This document shows, piece by piece, positions 49,009 through 61,322 of a DNA stretch of 64,000 nucleotides (its first letter is position 1; each line of letters begins with the position of its first letter). The stretch spans positions 124,001-188,000 of the forward strand of contig BSBK01004081.1 of assembly GCA_027943335.1 (NCBI GenBank). The letters are read 5' to 3'. The DNA is from Chamaecyparis obtusa (lineage: Eukaryota; Streptophyta; Pinopsida; Cupressales; Cupressaceae). The notes under the pieces were generated by a model. It did not search any database. It worked only from the letters and a program-made list of their open reading frames with translations, and had not been told where the DNA came from. Position numbers and translations under genes: made by a program.

Positions 49009-49860
49009 ATCACATACCAATAGGACATTTATCAAAATTCAAAATAACTGAAATGCCAAATACTCAAATGACCAAACATAGCTCAACCAAATAGACTACT
49101 CTAAAAGACAAGCAACATCATATACCAATCATCAAATATAACAAATCAAGAAGCACTCACATCCTAACACATGGAAAAAATCCAATACAACATAAATGAT
49201 TCCTAAGTGACCGAACATAACAAAGTCAAATACATACATCCTGAAACAAGAGATCAACTAAGATATAATTATTCCAAATCACAAAGCATCAATAAATACC
49301 AATAAATCACAACAATGCATACAAATAATCAAACCATGCATAGCTATGCATCTAGAGGTCTGGGATCTATCACCTCGATAGTTCGATTGGTGACTCAAGA
49401 TTACGTTTAAGTGGGCCTTGGTACTATCTCCCTTCAATAACCATCAAGGATTTTAACGGCATGCTTAGACCTATGGAGCAAGATGAAGTCAATATCCTAA
49501 TACTTACAAACCTGCATCACAAGATGAAGCATATATACATATACATATCTTAGGACAGACAATATAGACAATGAAAGGGATCAAGACATTGTGTGAGACT
49601 CACGAGTGAGTAACCTGGCTTCAACCGGCCTCATCATAAAAACATACCATGGATAAGAACAATGACAACATATACATCAAATATATCATTTCATAGTTAT
49701 TGTGAACAATGTTAACATAATCAGGGGCTAGAACATGATCATATATATATAAACAAAGTAATTAAAAAGGAAAAAATGGCGCTCTACTCGAAAGGAGAAT
49801 AAAAAGTAGGAAAAATTAAAGGCCAAAAAAACAAAACACACACACTAATTAGATAGAGAA
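49009..49860. other. Non-coding flank between MITE and LINE E9
   Basis: No supported gene. A less AT-rich patch near 49365-49460 has no recognised family. The sequence before 49860 may include the 5' untranslated part of LINE E9, but its edge cannot be fixed. Confidence 0.55.
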
Positions 49861-49949
49861 TGGCGACACACAGGATTCAAGAAAAATAATAGAGGTGAAC
49901 AATTATTAGGATGCACTAACCATTGATGTAACTAAATAAATTTTGGAAG

Positions 49950-50660
49950 ACATCGAAGCTTTATCAAAACTTGGGATTATTTGTAGATTCATCGGAGCAA
50001 GGACAAACATGAAAATGATATTGGACTGGATAGAAAAATAATGGGCATCACCGCACATAACAAAAGTTTTACAATGTGTCTTTTTCATGGTGATATTTAT
50101 GACAGAGGAGGAACACGAAAGGATTTGTAAAGTGGGGTATGGTTGATGAACTCCAAACCATTATATATGCAAAAATGGAGATAAAATTTCAATAACTTGT
50201 ATACCAAACCAGATGATTATCATGGTTGGTCATGTCTCTATGGCCTCCTAGTGAAATATTGGACGAAGGAAACATTGGAAAAAATCAGGAGGTCTTTGGT
50301 CATATTGGTGGATCTAGATGTGGACATTGCAAATGGAGAATTGTATTCATATGCAAGAATGAAAATTGCAGCAATAAGGAGAATCCCAGATAAAATCAGA
50401 TTAAAGGCTTTGGGGAAGGAATGGATCCAATCTATTGAAATTGAGGGAAAAAGGAACTTCTTCTTACAATACAGGAGGAGGAACCATTCAATGGGGATGT
50501 GCAGAGTGCCACAAAAGAAGAAAGAGGTTTTGGTTCCCAAAATGACAAGGAAACATAGTAGGAAATATAGACCAATGCCACATCAATCTCATAATGACAC
50601 AAAGTGGAATGGATACTCAAGAGCATTGAGAAGAAAAATAGTGAAGAAAACCCTTTGATG
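49950..50660 (+). pseudogene. E9 ORF1 (DUF4283-like RNA-binding protein), decayed
   Basis: Two frames. The first part (49950-50150) reads ALSKLGIICRF, then DWIEK, stop, W, then FFMVIF and EEEHERI, the wording of the DUF4283 domain found in plant LINE ORF1 proteins. After a frame change, 50197-50658 has YWTKETLEKI, VDLDVDIANGELYSYARMK and the IxxIxVEG-like strand, followed by a basic tail. A Cys knuckle is reduced to one Cys (MGMCRVP). The protein would bind LINE RNA. Confidence 0.78.
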
Positions 50661-50889
50661 ACTGAGGAGGAATCAGATGAAGAGGTGGTGGCTGATGAAT
50701 TGGGTGTGACTAACACTAGATGTATCAATCAAACTATTATGTATTTATTGGACAGGGGCAAGAGCAGCAGGGGTAGGAAATCAAACAAATAGAAGAGGGA
50801 AGGAGAAGCAATTGAAAAGGTCTTCAAAAGTGTGGTTGAGTTCTTCAAGAAGACAAGTACTAAGGGAGAAAGTCTCTCCCTTGGGAAGC

Positions 50890-51600
50890 AATGAAAAGCA
50901 CCACGTAGAATGTCAGGGGCCTGGTTACCCCTAACAAGCACAAGATGGTGAAGCACAATCTTTGCAAACTCTCTTGTGACATTGTGCTTCTACAAGAAAT
51001 GAAATGTAACAAAGAGGATGGAGAAAAATTTCTTAAATTTTGCAAGGGTTGGATGGTTGTTTTCCAGGGAGTGATTGGTCCTACTAGTGGTCTTTACATC
51101 CTACGGAAATGAAATGTAATCTGCTTCACTCCATTAAGAAAAGGTAAGCATTGGTTGATGGGTTGGGTACAAAAAAAATTCAACATGATGGAATTCCCTC
51201 TATGGAATGTCTATGGGCCCAAACAAACTACAGAAAAGATTAAGGTTTGGGAAGAGATCTCAATGGACATTCTCTCTATCAATAACGGAAGCTGAATCAT
51301 CAGGGGTGATTTTAACACTATTATGGATCTGAATGAAAAAAGTGGTGGGAATGGTAAGATCTCCAAGGATATATTGGATTTAAGGAAATTTGTTCAGTGG
51401 ATTTATGCCATTGATTGCAAGCCAAGCAAGAGTTGGTTTACTTGGACTTAATAGAAGGACAAGTTTTGCAAACATCATGGAAAGGCTTGATAGATTTTTG
51501 TATTCCCATTGGCATCTTAGATCATTTACCAATTCAATTAGAGATTGGATCCAATTGTCATTAAGGTTGTGGGTACTTTAAATTTTAGAACATGTGGTGA
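50890..51600 (+). pseudogene. E9 endonuclease (APE-type), decayed
   Basis: The domain starts with NVRGL (50907-50921), preceded by a TAG where the family has Trp. CDIVLLQEMK holds the catalytic Glu region (about 50976-51005). LWNVYGP (about 51201-51221) and RGDFNTIMD (about 51303-51329) are the central motifs of APE-like LINE endonucleases. The end, with the SDH motif, is destroyed. It would nick target DNA to prime reverse transcription. Confidence 0.83.
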
Positions 51601-51649
51601 AGGGAAAGTTCTCTTAGGACCTTACTGGAAGAATGGTGGAAGGAGTACA

Positions 51650-53700
51650 AAATTAAGGGGACTACTAGTTATTGCTTTGTGAAAAAACTTGCTTACATCA
51701 AAGAAAAACTTAAGGGTTTGGAGTAAGGAGGTATTTGAGAACATTTTTGGAAAAAAGGATGCAGTGGAGATGGAATTAGAAGAACTAAATGAGAAAGTAA
51801 AAAGGAACGACATGAATCAAATGAACTATCTTAAAGAAAAAGAACTGAAAGAAAAACTATCCAAGATCCTTTCCAGTGAAGAACTCTAATGGAAAGACAA
51901 GGCACGTGAGTTATGGATTAGGGAAGGAGACAACAATACCAAATATTTCCATGCATCGGTCTGAGAAAGAGGAATGTAAAATCGCATTAAAGAAATACAA
52001 GATGTTAATGGCGGGCTATGCCAAGACAAGGACAATATAGGAAATGCTATGTTGGAATTCTACAAGAACATCTTAAACTCTAGAGATATGTTGGATCCTC
52101 GGGCCAAATCAGAGATTCTTGATGCTATGCTAGATCTGATATGTGAAGAGGACAAAAAAATGTTGATGGAACAATACACGGAGGATGAAGTTCGAGTTTC
52201 TATATTTGATCAACATCTAGACAAGTGGTCTGGACTTGATGGCTTTCCAACAAGATTTTTTCAAGAATGTTGGAGCTTCTTAAAATCATATATTTGCATG
52301 GTCATGGAGGACTTGAGGAGAAAGGGGAAGTTTGTCAAGGAATTGAACAACTTAACTCTGGTAATAATTCCCAAGAAGGTTGATTGAAACACTTTGAGCA
52401 GTTATAGGCCTATTGTTGTATGAAATATGATTTATAAAATTTTAACCAAAGCCATGACAACTAGGTTGAAGAAAATCATGATTAAATTAATTTCAATAGA
52501 GAAAGACATATTTAAACTAGGAAGAGAGATCACAGAAAATATAATACTTACTATAGAAGTTATACATTCAATGGTGTCAACCAAGAAGGCTAGTATGGTA
52601 ATTAAATTAGACATTTCCATGGCCTACGACAAAGTTTAGTGGGATTTTTTGAGCAGTGTATTGAGGAATTTCGGGTTTGACGATAAATGGATTAGGATAG
52701 TCGAGACATGCATTGAATCTCCTCATTTCTCAGTTTCAGTTAATGGTTCTTTAATTGGTTTCTTCAAAAGTTCAAATGGAATTAGACAAGGCATTCCCAT
52801 TTCACCCTTTCTTTTCTTCATTATCGTTGAATCTTTGAGTAGGTATATATACACAAAAAGAGTCACTGGTGAATGGAAAGGTATATGTATCCACAAGGAT
52901 TTGAACCCTACTACACACTCTCAATTTTTTGATGACACTACATCATTGGGTGAAGCTACAATTAGAGAAGTAGAGACCATCAAGGCAACATTGGACTTTA
53001 ATGCCAAACTTGTGGGTCACCAAATCAATGACAAGAAAATGACATTTTTTTTCCTCAATACCAAAAAGGCTACTCAAGAAAGGATTGCTTGCACTCTTGG
53101 TTCAACTATTGGGCCACTGCCATCCAAATACCAAGGTGTTCCTATGTTCTCAGGAGCATCACAAACTATTTTATGGGAGGAATTGATCTTGAGATGCAGA
53201 CAAAAAATGGAGGCATGGAAACACAAATGGTTATTGTTGCTAGGTAGAATCCTTTTTATTAAATCAATTCTTGTTGCTACACCTATTTGTGCAATGTCAT
53301 GTTTTTAATTATCTTACAAGGCTATCCATGCTATTGAAAGATTCTTTAAAAAACTCCTACAAGAAGGGGCTAAGGAAGCTAAAATAAATCCCCCTATAAA
53401 TTGGGACATTGCCTGCAATAAGAAGGAAAATGGTGCGGCGGGGCTTAGAAAGATAGAGGGTCAAATCATTGCCTTGGGGGCCAAGATAATATGAAAGATG
53501 TACAAAGAACCTAAAAAGCTATGGTGCAAAATCATGTAGAAAAAATATCTTGATAATGACAACTCAGAGAGAATCCTCACATTTTTAAAGTCATATAGTA
53601 GCTCTGTTGTATGGAAATTTATGAAAGAATGTAGGAGTGTGATCATTGACCATCTTACATGGAAGATTGGGAATGCCAAATGTGCTAGGTTTTGGAGACT
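51650..53700 (+). pseudogene. E9 reverse transcriptase, decayed
   Basis: One frame from 51689 to 53308 with stops near 51889, 51975, 52385, 52424 and 52638. Motifs: SGLDGFPTRFFQ (about 52229-52264), LVIIPKKVD and the SSYRPI stretch (52360-52415), KLDISMAYDKV (52605-52637), NGIRQGIPISPFLFFI (52775-52822), and the catalytic box FFDDTT (52925-52942, usually FADD). The C-terminal part (53310-53700) continues with GAAGLRKIEGQ and WCKIM wording. It would reverse-transcribe the LINE at the nicked target. Confidence 0.88.
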
Positions 53701-53988
53701 CTTGGGATGGTAACGAATTCCTCTCTGATTTGTTTGATCAACAATGTTGGATACCCGTGGTTGAATAAAAAATAGGAGAATATGTTGCAAACCATTTGAA
53801 GGAGACATATCTTGGAAGTGGCATTTATTATTGGATTCTGATAAAGCATGATAGTATACATGGGAGAATCAGGAAAGAATAAATGAAATTCTACAACATA
53901 GAAGAGTTGTGATGTGTAATCACAAGAACAAAATCATTTGGTGTGCTTCTCGATTTGGATAATATAGTACAAGGTTGGGATTCCAGAT

Positions 53989-55864
53989 TGTAATGTCCCC
54001 CAACTAGGACCCTCTTAATTTGTCCTAAAATTACCAATTAGGTTCTTTATTGCACTTGGAAATGGTAATATAATTAGTCTTTATAATGTTTCCTTCCTAA
54101 AAATGCCTTGATTATGCCATTCAATGGTGTTTGAATTTAAATGTGGGTTGTCTTACCACAATATATGATTAGATGTATGATGAAATGTGTTTTCTATATA
54201 TACAATTGTATTGATGAATGTATAACATAGGTAGGTCAAGAATGATATGGGCTATTATTTTATTTGTAAGTAATGTCCATATGTTCCTCTTCAATGAATA
54301 CCTTATGTCTATTGTTTTTAAGTCTAATTATGAACTAAGAATTAGAAGGATGCCCAATTGGAATCATATCTCTCTAATCATTCCTTTTCATAATCACCTT
54401 GTTTTCTTCTACCTATGACTCTTGTTTATCTAAGTCATCTTGCCATAGTTGATAACTTAAACTACCGAGTTGGCTACATGGAATTCATGCTTTTATCTCC
54501 ATGGTGTATGGTTGATGATAGATTGATGTTAATTGTTATCATTCTTTCCTTAATTAATCTCTCTACTTATGCTATCACTGGTGTAACCCATATTCGTCAT
54601 GGTCTAAGGTAAGTAGAGGTTGTATAATTCTAATGACTTATAGTGACTCTAGTAATAGCTTGGAAATATATTACATTTTCCATTTTAATATTAGATACAA
54701 CCATTATTATATTTATCAGTCTCCTATCTTACCGTGGTTAATCTTTTTATGCTATGACTAAAATGATAGTTTGATTAATGATTTTATGATTATCTCCTGA
54801 ATGATTCTAATATCCATTATATGGATATATATATTTCGCAGTTTATATATATGACTTTGTAACTTTCCTCTTGAGATTTCGCATGCCTCCATGTTGACAA
54901 AGATAGGTTGATGTGTAGCAAATATTGATCATACCCATGCCAAGGAAACTTCATCTATGGTATTCAAAAATGGAATACACCTTATGATTTTATTCTTGTG
55001 TAAGGAGTTATATTCGACATGCTAACTCCCATTTATGTCCATGCTTGACTCAGTAACGAACTTGACTAAGGACTCTATATTGAGACTTGTTATCATAGTT
55101 ACATAGAACATCAACACTCATTTAATACTCTTCCAAAATTCATATGAAGTTATTTTGTCTGTCAAACTCCAATATCAACACTCAGTCGATACTCTTCCAA
55201 AAGGTATATGACGTTATTCTCTTCTTGTCCATTTGACTCTATCCTCCATCATTCCACATTACCATTTGAGTATGTTGTTCCTAAGGGTTATTGGTCTTGG
55301 CTTTTCTGTTCTATATTGTTCTCCCCAAATATCTATATTCCAATCACTTCTAATAGTGTTTTTTGGTTGTCCATCCTAAATGGACGCGTCGCTTCCTTCG
55401 TGTCACCCTTTCATTATTGATTCTTAACCCCCTCTTTAGAAGAGCCTCTTTATAATATAGTCTATTGTCTATGTGTATATTTGTCATTGATAGAAACAAG
55501 ATTACTTGTATCATTATTAATAATCATTATTTAATACAAATAATAAGTAACCTTTCATTTTAAACATTGATTACTATATTAATTTATAATATATATTTTT
55601 TATTTATTATATAATTATATAATATATTATATGAGTAGCATATATTTTAATAAAATAGTATTATATTTAATTCAATTATTATTAATTATTTATATTATGA
55701 TCATTTTTTATATATTTTATTATATATTATTATCATACATTTTAAGTTTTTATATATTCAATAATAATATATATTGAATCTATTTATATATTTATTAAAA
55801 TATTATATAACTATTTTATCTCATTTATCTATTTATCTTTATTATATAATTAGGGCACGTGACA
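53989..55864 (-). repeat. E8 3' LTR (left copy, full length)
   Basis: About 1,876 bp, beginning TGTAATGTCCCCCAAC (plus sense) and ending near CACGTGACA. The last 320 bp (55540-55860) are extremely AT-rich and absent from the right copy because of truncation. A 66-codon open frame (54218-54418) recurs in the right LTR only because the LTR does. Confidence 0.85.
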
Positions 55865-56480
55865 GTCCACCCTTCCCAAATTTGCTTGTCCTCAAGCAAT
55901 AGTATATTTCTCACTTATAGTTTAACAAGGGAATTGGTAACAATATTTCTCTTATTTTTGAGAGAAAAGATTAGATCATCTCATGGTAGCGCCTACTTGA
56001 GTTTTCTCGACACTATATTTGCAAGATAACAATGCCCCTAATTCATCTCTCTCCAGTTATTCTATCATTCTAGATAAACCAAGTAGAGAATACACTTGAA
56101 AAGATATGTAGGAATATGTGAAGACACAAAGTATACACATTAATGCACGAAGACACGAAGCAAACACAAAGTAGACACATCAATGCATGAAAACACGAAG
56201 CATACACGATGTATACAAATAATGAAAGCATTGTTACATTATTTTTTATTGACCAAACCTTACAATTGAATAAGCCAGGGTTAAGAAAATTCATTTCATC
56301 ATCATGCTCTTGACTAAAATCCTACAATAAAGGACACAAGTTAATAAATTCCAAAATGTGAGGATACTATTATCATTCTTAAACATAGTTATCAAATTTA
56401 GAAATAATATTAACCATTGTTACTTTGTTCAGATTAGGGATTTGATATTTCATTCATGGTTTGTAGAGACAGATCATAGT

Positions 56481-56832
56481 AGAGTGGACAAGGAAACCCT
56501 CAATAGTTACTTTCCTTCCCTAACCATTCCCTCCTTATGGGTAGGTCATCCTAGAGTTGGATAAGGAAACTTGAGTGGTTACTTTCCTCCTCTAATCATG
56601 CCTACATGCTAGAGTGGACAAGGAAACCCCCAATAATTACTTTCCTTCCCTAACCATGCCTTCCTTTCGGACAAGTCCTCTTAAAGTTGGACAAGGAATC
56701 TTTGAGTGGTTACTTTCCTCCTCTAATCATGCCTTCCTCTTAACATGGGATAGGTCATCTTAGAGTTGGACAAGGAAACCTTCAATGGTTACTTTCCTTC
56801 CCTAACCATGCCTTCCTCTTAATATTATCTTA
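56481..56832. repeat. Tandem array A, about 130-bp dimeric period
   Basis: Units starting AGAGTGGACAAGG or a variant occur at 56481, 56553, 56611, 56683 and 56762. Spacings alternate about 72 and 58 bp, giving a higher-order period of 130 bp. Alternate units end 'ctttccttccctaacca' and 'ctttcctcctctaatca'. Confidence 0.85.
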
Positions 56833-57315
56833 CATCATAAAGGAATGTCGAGAAGATGTAGTGGGGTCCCTTGGCTCGATTAGTCTAAGCCCAAGAGTAG
56901 ATTGCATCCATCATGCCTTAGCAATCAGCCCTACCCTCTTACCCACTCTCTTCCCTCCAACTATGATGGGGAAAATTTATTATTAGATTTTTCTCATCAC
57001 AAAGGAATGTCAGGACGTTGTAGCGAGGTCCCTTGGCTCAATTAGTCTAATCCCTAGAGTGGAATTTATCCCTCTTGCCTTAGTGATCAACCCTACCATC
57101 TTACCTACCCGGTCTTGCCTCCAACTATGATGGGGTGAATTTATTATTATATTTTCATCACAAAGGAATGTCAGGGAGACGTAGTGGGGTCCTTAGCTTG
57201 CATAGCCTAAGTCCAAAGGGAAAATCATCCCTCCTAGCTTCACTTAGGGATCAGCCTTATACCCTCTTACCTACTCTCCCTCCTTCAAATTACAATGGGT
57301 GAATTCATTATGTGA
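56833..57315. repeat. Tandem array B, three units of about 161 bp
   Basis: Units begin CATCA(T/C)AAAGGAATGTC at 56833, 56995 and 57156 (spacing 162 and 161 bp). Each holds 'gtagtggggtccctt'-like and 'accctcttacc'-like phrases. The third is the most diverged. Confidence 0.9.
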
Positions 57316-57545
57316 TTAAGATAATACTCATGAAATCTATCAACCTTATTAGCATTAATATTCATATATCTATTTTGTATTGATTGTTAAGCTTATTCAA
57401 ATAATGGATGGATTAGAAATTATCTTAATCTTCATATTCAATGATGCGTACTTTTTCCTTGATTCTTACCTCATCTTTGTGATCAATCTTTGTTCTTATA
57501 TGCAGATCACTATTTTCTCTTTACCCTACAAGATGGCAGGATCAT

Positions 57546-57557
57546 GCTCTGATATCA
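57546..57557 (-). promoter_or_regulatory. E8 primer binding site
   Basis: On the minus strand TGATATCAGAGC, one mismatch from the tRNA-iMet site, one base inside the right LTR. Confidence 0.85.
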
Positions 57558-57558
57558 C

Positions 57559-59148
57559 TATAATGTCCCCCAACTAGGACCCTCTTAATTTGTCCTAAAA
57601 TTCCCGATTAGGTTTTTTATTGCACTTGGAAATGGTAATATAATTAGTCTTTATAATGTTTCCTTCCTAAAAATGCCTTGATGATTATGTCATTCAATGG
57701 TGCTTACATTTAAATGTGGGATGTCTTACCAAAATATTTGATTAGATGTATGATGAAATGTGTTTTCTATATATACAATTGTATTGATGAATGTATAACA
57801 TAGGTAGGTCAACAATGATATGGGATATTCTTTTATTTGTAAGTAATATCCATATGTTCCTCTTCAATGAATACCTTATATCTGTTGTTTTTAAGTCTAA
57901 TTATGAACTAGGAATTAGAAGGATGTCTGATTGGAATCTTATCTCTCTGATCATTCCTTTTCATAATCACCTTGTTTTCTTCTACCCATGACTCTTGTTT
58001 ATCTAAGTCATCTTGCCATAGTTGATAACTTAAACTACTGACTTGGCAATATGCCATTCATGCATTTATCTCCATGGTGTATGGTTGATGATAGATCAAT
58101 GTTAATTGTTATCATTATTTCCTTAATAACTCTCTCTACTTATGCTATCACTGTTGTAACCCATATTCGTTGTGGTCTAAGGTAAGCAAAAGTTGTATAA
58201 TTCTAATGACTTATAGTGACTCGAGTAATAGATTCAAAATATATTACATTTTCCATTTTCGTATCAGATGCAACCATTATCATATTTATTAGGCTCATAT
58301 CTTACTGTGGTTAGTCTTCTTATGCTATGACTAAAATGATAGTTCGATTAATGATTTTCTAATTGTCTCCTGAATGATTCTAATATCCATTCTATGGATA
58401 TATATATTTCGTAGTTTATATATATGACTTCACAACTTTCCACTTGAGACTTCTTGTGCCTCCATGTTGACAAAGATAGGTTGATGTGTAGTAGATATTG
58501 GTCATGCCCATGCCAAGGAAACTTCATCTATGGTATTCAAAAATGGAATACACCTTATGATTTTACTCTTGTGTAAGGATTTATATTCGACGTGCTTACT
58601 CCCATTTATGTCCAGGCTTGACTCAATAATGAACTTGACTAAGGACTCTATATTGAGACCCATTATCATAGTTACATAGAACATCAACACTTAGTTAATA
58701 CTCTTCCAAAATTCATATGAAGTTATTTTTTCTGTCAAACTCCAATATCAACACTCAATCGATACTCTTCCAAAAGGTATATGGTGTTATTCTCTTCTTG
58801 TATGTCTGAATCTATCCTCCATCATTCCCCATTACCATCTAAGTATGTTGTTCTTATCGGTTATTAGTCTTGGCTTTTCCATTTTGTATTGTTCTCCAAA
58901 AATATCTATATTCCAATCGCTTCTAATAGTGTTTTTTCACTGTCTGTCCTGAAAGGATGCGTCGCATCCTTCGTGTCACCCTTTCATTATTGATTTTTAA
59001 TCCCCTCTTTAGAAGGGCCTCTTTATAATATAGCCTATTGTCTATGTATATATTTGTCATTGATCAAAACAAGTATTACTTGTATCATTATTAATAATCA
59101 TTGTTTAATTCAAATCATCAGTAACCTTTCATTTTTAACATTGATTAA
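57559..59148 (-). repeat. E8 5' LTR (right copy, truncated)
   Basis: Aligned with 53989 onward for about 1.59 kb up to 'acattgatta' (near 59145), then replaced by LINE E10. The first bases are TATAATGTCC where the left copy has TGTAATGTCC. Confidence 0.88.
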
Positions 59149-59338
59149 TATGTTTTGATTACGTAAAAGCGGGTTTTGAAAGGACCCAAAACCTTTTACA
59201 TCAAGTTACAACATAAGCATTAAAGTTCCAATGGAAACAGTGCAGCAGCACCAAAAAAAGACACCAAAAAACTAACAAGTCCTTTACAAGAAAGAGAAAA
59301 AAAGACAACAAAAAGATAGCAACACAACAGACAGCTGG
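59149..59338 (-). other. E10 3' end region
   Basis: Non-coding tail of the LINE. The junction with E8 LTR sequence is at about 59145-59150. The last bases on the minus strand read '...acgtaatcaaaac', with no long A tract. Confidence 0.6.
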
Positions 59339-61306
59339 CTAGATACATTTCATAAGATCAGCCACCTATTCAGCCAGCATCTACATATTGGCAGAGGAAA
59401 CTTTGAGTTCCTCAATATCTTTGTTCTTATTATGCTCCAGCTTTTTGAAGCTTGATCTGGTTCTTTTGCTCGGTCTGTGATCCTCCTTAACCTCAATGAG
59501 TGCCTGCTCCCCTTTCCCCTGCTCCATTTTGTCCACAAGAATCTTGACATGCTCAGTCGAGGCCTTGAGAATGGCAAAACTCTACTCAGTGATGTTACCC
59601 ACCATCTTCTCCAGCTTCTCAAATCTATTTTGCATTTTGTCAATTCTCTTAATCATGTTACCACATTTCACCATCTCCCCCTCTTTTATTTTCTTCTCCA
59701 TAGAAATGATTCTGTCATTAAAGGCCATAAGCCCCTCAGCCCTTCCAATAGTCTCATTCAGCTCATCAATACACTGTCCCATAGTCTTCTCTCCCAAATT
59801 CATTTTTCTAAGAATTCCAGTTTCCTTTTGAAGCTATTGGATGTGGGTTTTAATAGTGCTGATGTCATTTTTCATGGTGCTAAGGTTGTTAAGGAAAGAA
59901 GAACACCCCAGGTTGTCAAAGTCTTTATTCACACACATCATCTCCTCCTTGGAGCTCTCCACCCTATCCCTGTTATCAGCCTAACCATCCTTCTCAATAT
60001 TAGCCACATCCTGGGCTATTTCATGCATGATGTTGTCATCAACCAAAACATTTTGATCTAACTTGTCACAGTCCTCCATGATAGTTTCCTTCTCCACACG
60101 CTTTTCCTATTTTTCCTAGATATTCTCCTATGAGGCATCATTGGAAGAAATGACAACCCTCTTATCCCTCTTCGTATTCCTATTATTAGCTCTAGTGTGC
60201 TTCCCTATAGTCTCCATTTTCTTTTTACCCTTCCCCTTCACACTATTGTCCCTGCTCGCCTCTTCATCCATATCCATATCAGTAACCGAATCCTCCATCT
60301 TGCCCTTCCTTTTTTTTCTTTTGGATGAGGATTCATGATGCATGGAGGGTTTTTTGGGTTGCTTAGAGTCAACCTCATTGTCTTCAGTATCCTCCATGAA
60401 GGGTTCCTCTAAGTCTTTTCCATCAGTATCATAATCTTCAAGGGCCTTCTGATTCAGTCAGGACCTCTCAACCTTCTTAGACTTCAGAACCTCATAGATA
60501 AGGACCATCAACCCATCATGAAAGGCATGGTCACCATCAAGGTCCCTCTGCCAGCTAAGAATAGTAGCATTCAAAGAACTCAAAAGATAAAAGGGGAAAT
60601 TAACTTTAACCCCATGCCTAAAATGATTTAGTAGAATCAGATGGTGATTATAAATTTTGGTATATCTACCATCCAATGTAATGTAACTAATGATAACAAA
60701 AAGAACCAGTCTCCATGGCCTAGAAATGCATTTAGGGTTAAAATAAGAGTTATCAACCTTAACCATGCGCTTCCTTTCCTGGTCCATTGGTGCAAAAACC
60801 TCTAGAGCTTTATCTGACACCTTCCTATCCCTATAGAAGTTGACCCCTTCTATTTTAAGACCTATCACCTTAGCTATGATCTCCTTAGTCACCTCCATGC
60901 TCTGCGCTCCCACCATAATTTTCCCTTTGTTCCAAGTCTTGATGAAATGCTTGGTAACAATAATCTTCCCTCCATGCAGTTTTTCCAGATAAACTGCCAA
61001 TCCCCCTTCCTTAACAATGTTCCAAACCTCCAGGTTTTGGTTCCATTCATTATAGTTCCCCGGCTCACACCTTTTCTTGCGGCCTCCCATGGCTCTACAA
61101 CTGTCAAAAAATCTACTCTCAAAAATTCTCACAACACTCTGAAGCTTAAGCTTGAAGTCACAATAATACCCTCCAAAGCCTTGAAAGACCCATAAATCGT
61201 GTGATTTGAAAGCAATAATCATCTCGAAATCACCACAATGTCCTTTGTCATCCTCACACGAATCCCTGCACTTATTGCCTGTTAATGTGATCTTCATTAA
61301 GTACAT
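59339..61306 (-). pseudogene. E10 ORF3: extra LINE protein of unknown function
   Basis: A single frame is open from 61336 (first ATG 61306, a second candidate start at 61090) to TAG 59339-59341, with nine internal stops over about 656 codons. I do not recognise it. Part 1 (about 60460-61090) is globular, with VWNIVKEGG, then FIKTWNKGK, then the motif EVTKEIIAKVIGLKIEG at 60848-60900, then a hydrophobic region LVLFVIISYITLDG near 60690-60730. Part 2 (60130-60400) is strongly basic and acidic (KRKKRKGK, KGKGKKK), probably nuclear-targeting. Part 3 (59580-59880) is coiled coil. The order of parts and the motif resemble ORF2 of E2 and E3. Its first 14 nt of open frame overlap the RNase H frame end, but translation may start at 61090. 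Confidence 0.7.
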
Positions 61307-61322
61307 ATTGCTTGCTATGCAA

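Larger units (their letters stand above)
49861..53988 (+). mobile_element. E9: LINE (L1-type non-LTR retrotransposon), decayed, interrupted by E8
   Basis: A plus-strand order of ORF1 nucleic-acid-binding protein, endonuclease and RT, typical of plant L1. The 5' edge is uncertain. The 3' part is cut at 53988, where the LTR of E8 begins, so no poly(A) tail is visible. Stops and shifts occur throughout. Confidence 0.88.
55865..57558 (-). other. E8 interior: no genes, tandem repeats
   Basis: No ORF longer than chance. It contains a patch of 'acacgaag'-type short repeats (56110-56215) and two tandem arrays (56481-56832 and 56833-57315, listed separately), then 250 bp of plain sequence up to the primer site. 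Confidence 0.8.
53989..59148 (-). mobile_element. E8: non-coding LTR retrotransposon with tandem-repeat interior
   Basis: LTRs at 53989-55864 and 57559-59148 (truncated), with a primer site at 57546-57557 (TGATATCAGAGC on the minus strand, one mismatch) and a purine-rich tract on the minus strand at 55877-55865 next to the left LTR. The 1.7-kb interior has no ORF, only several tandem repeats. It is a LARD/TRIM-like element with very long LTRs. It interrupts LINE E9 on the left. The outer end of the right LTR is missing at the junction with LINE E10, so no target duplication can be checked. Confidence 0.87.

Noticed and set aside
54218..54612. Open frames around 54218-54612 and 57791-57991
   Set aside because: Repeated only as part of the E8 LTRs; AT-rich and without motif support.
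59477..60061. 194-residue plus-strand frame opposite the E10 tail
   Set aside because: It is the shadow of the coiled-coil part of LINE ORF3 on the minus strand, whose register is much longer and fits the element.
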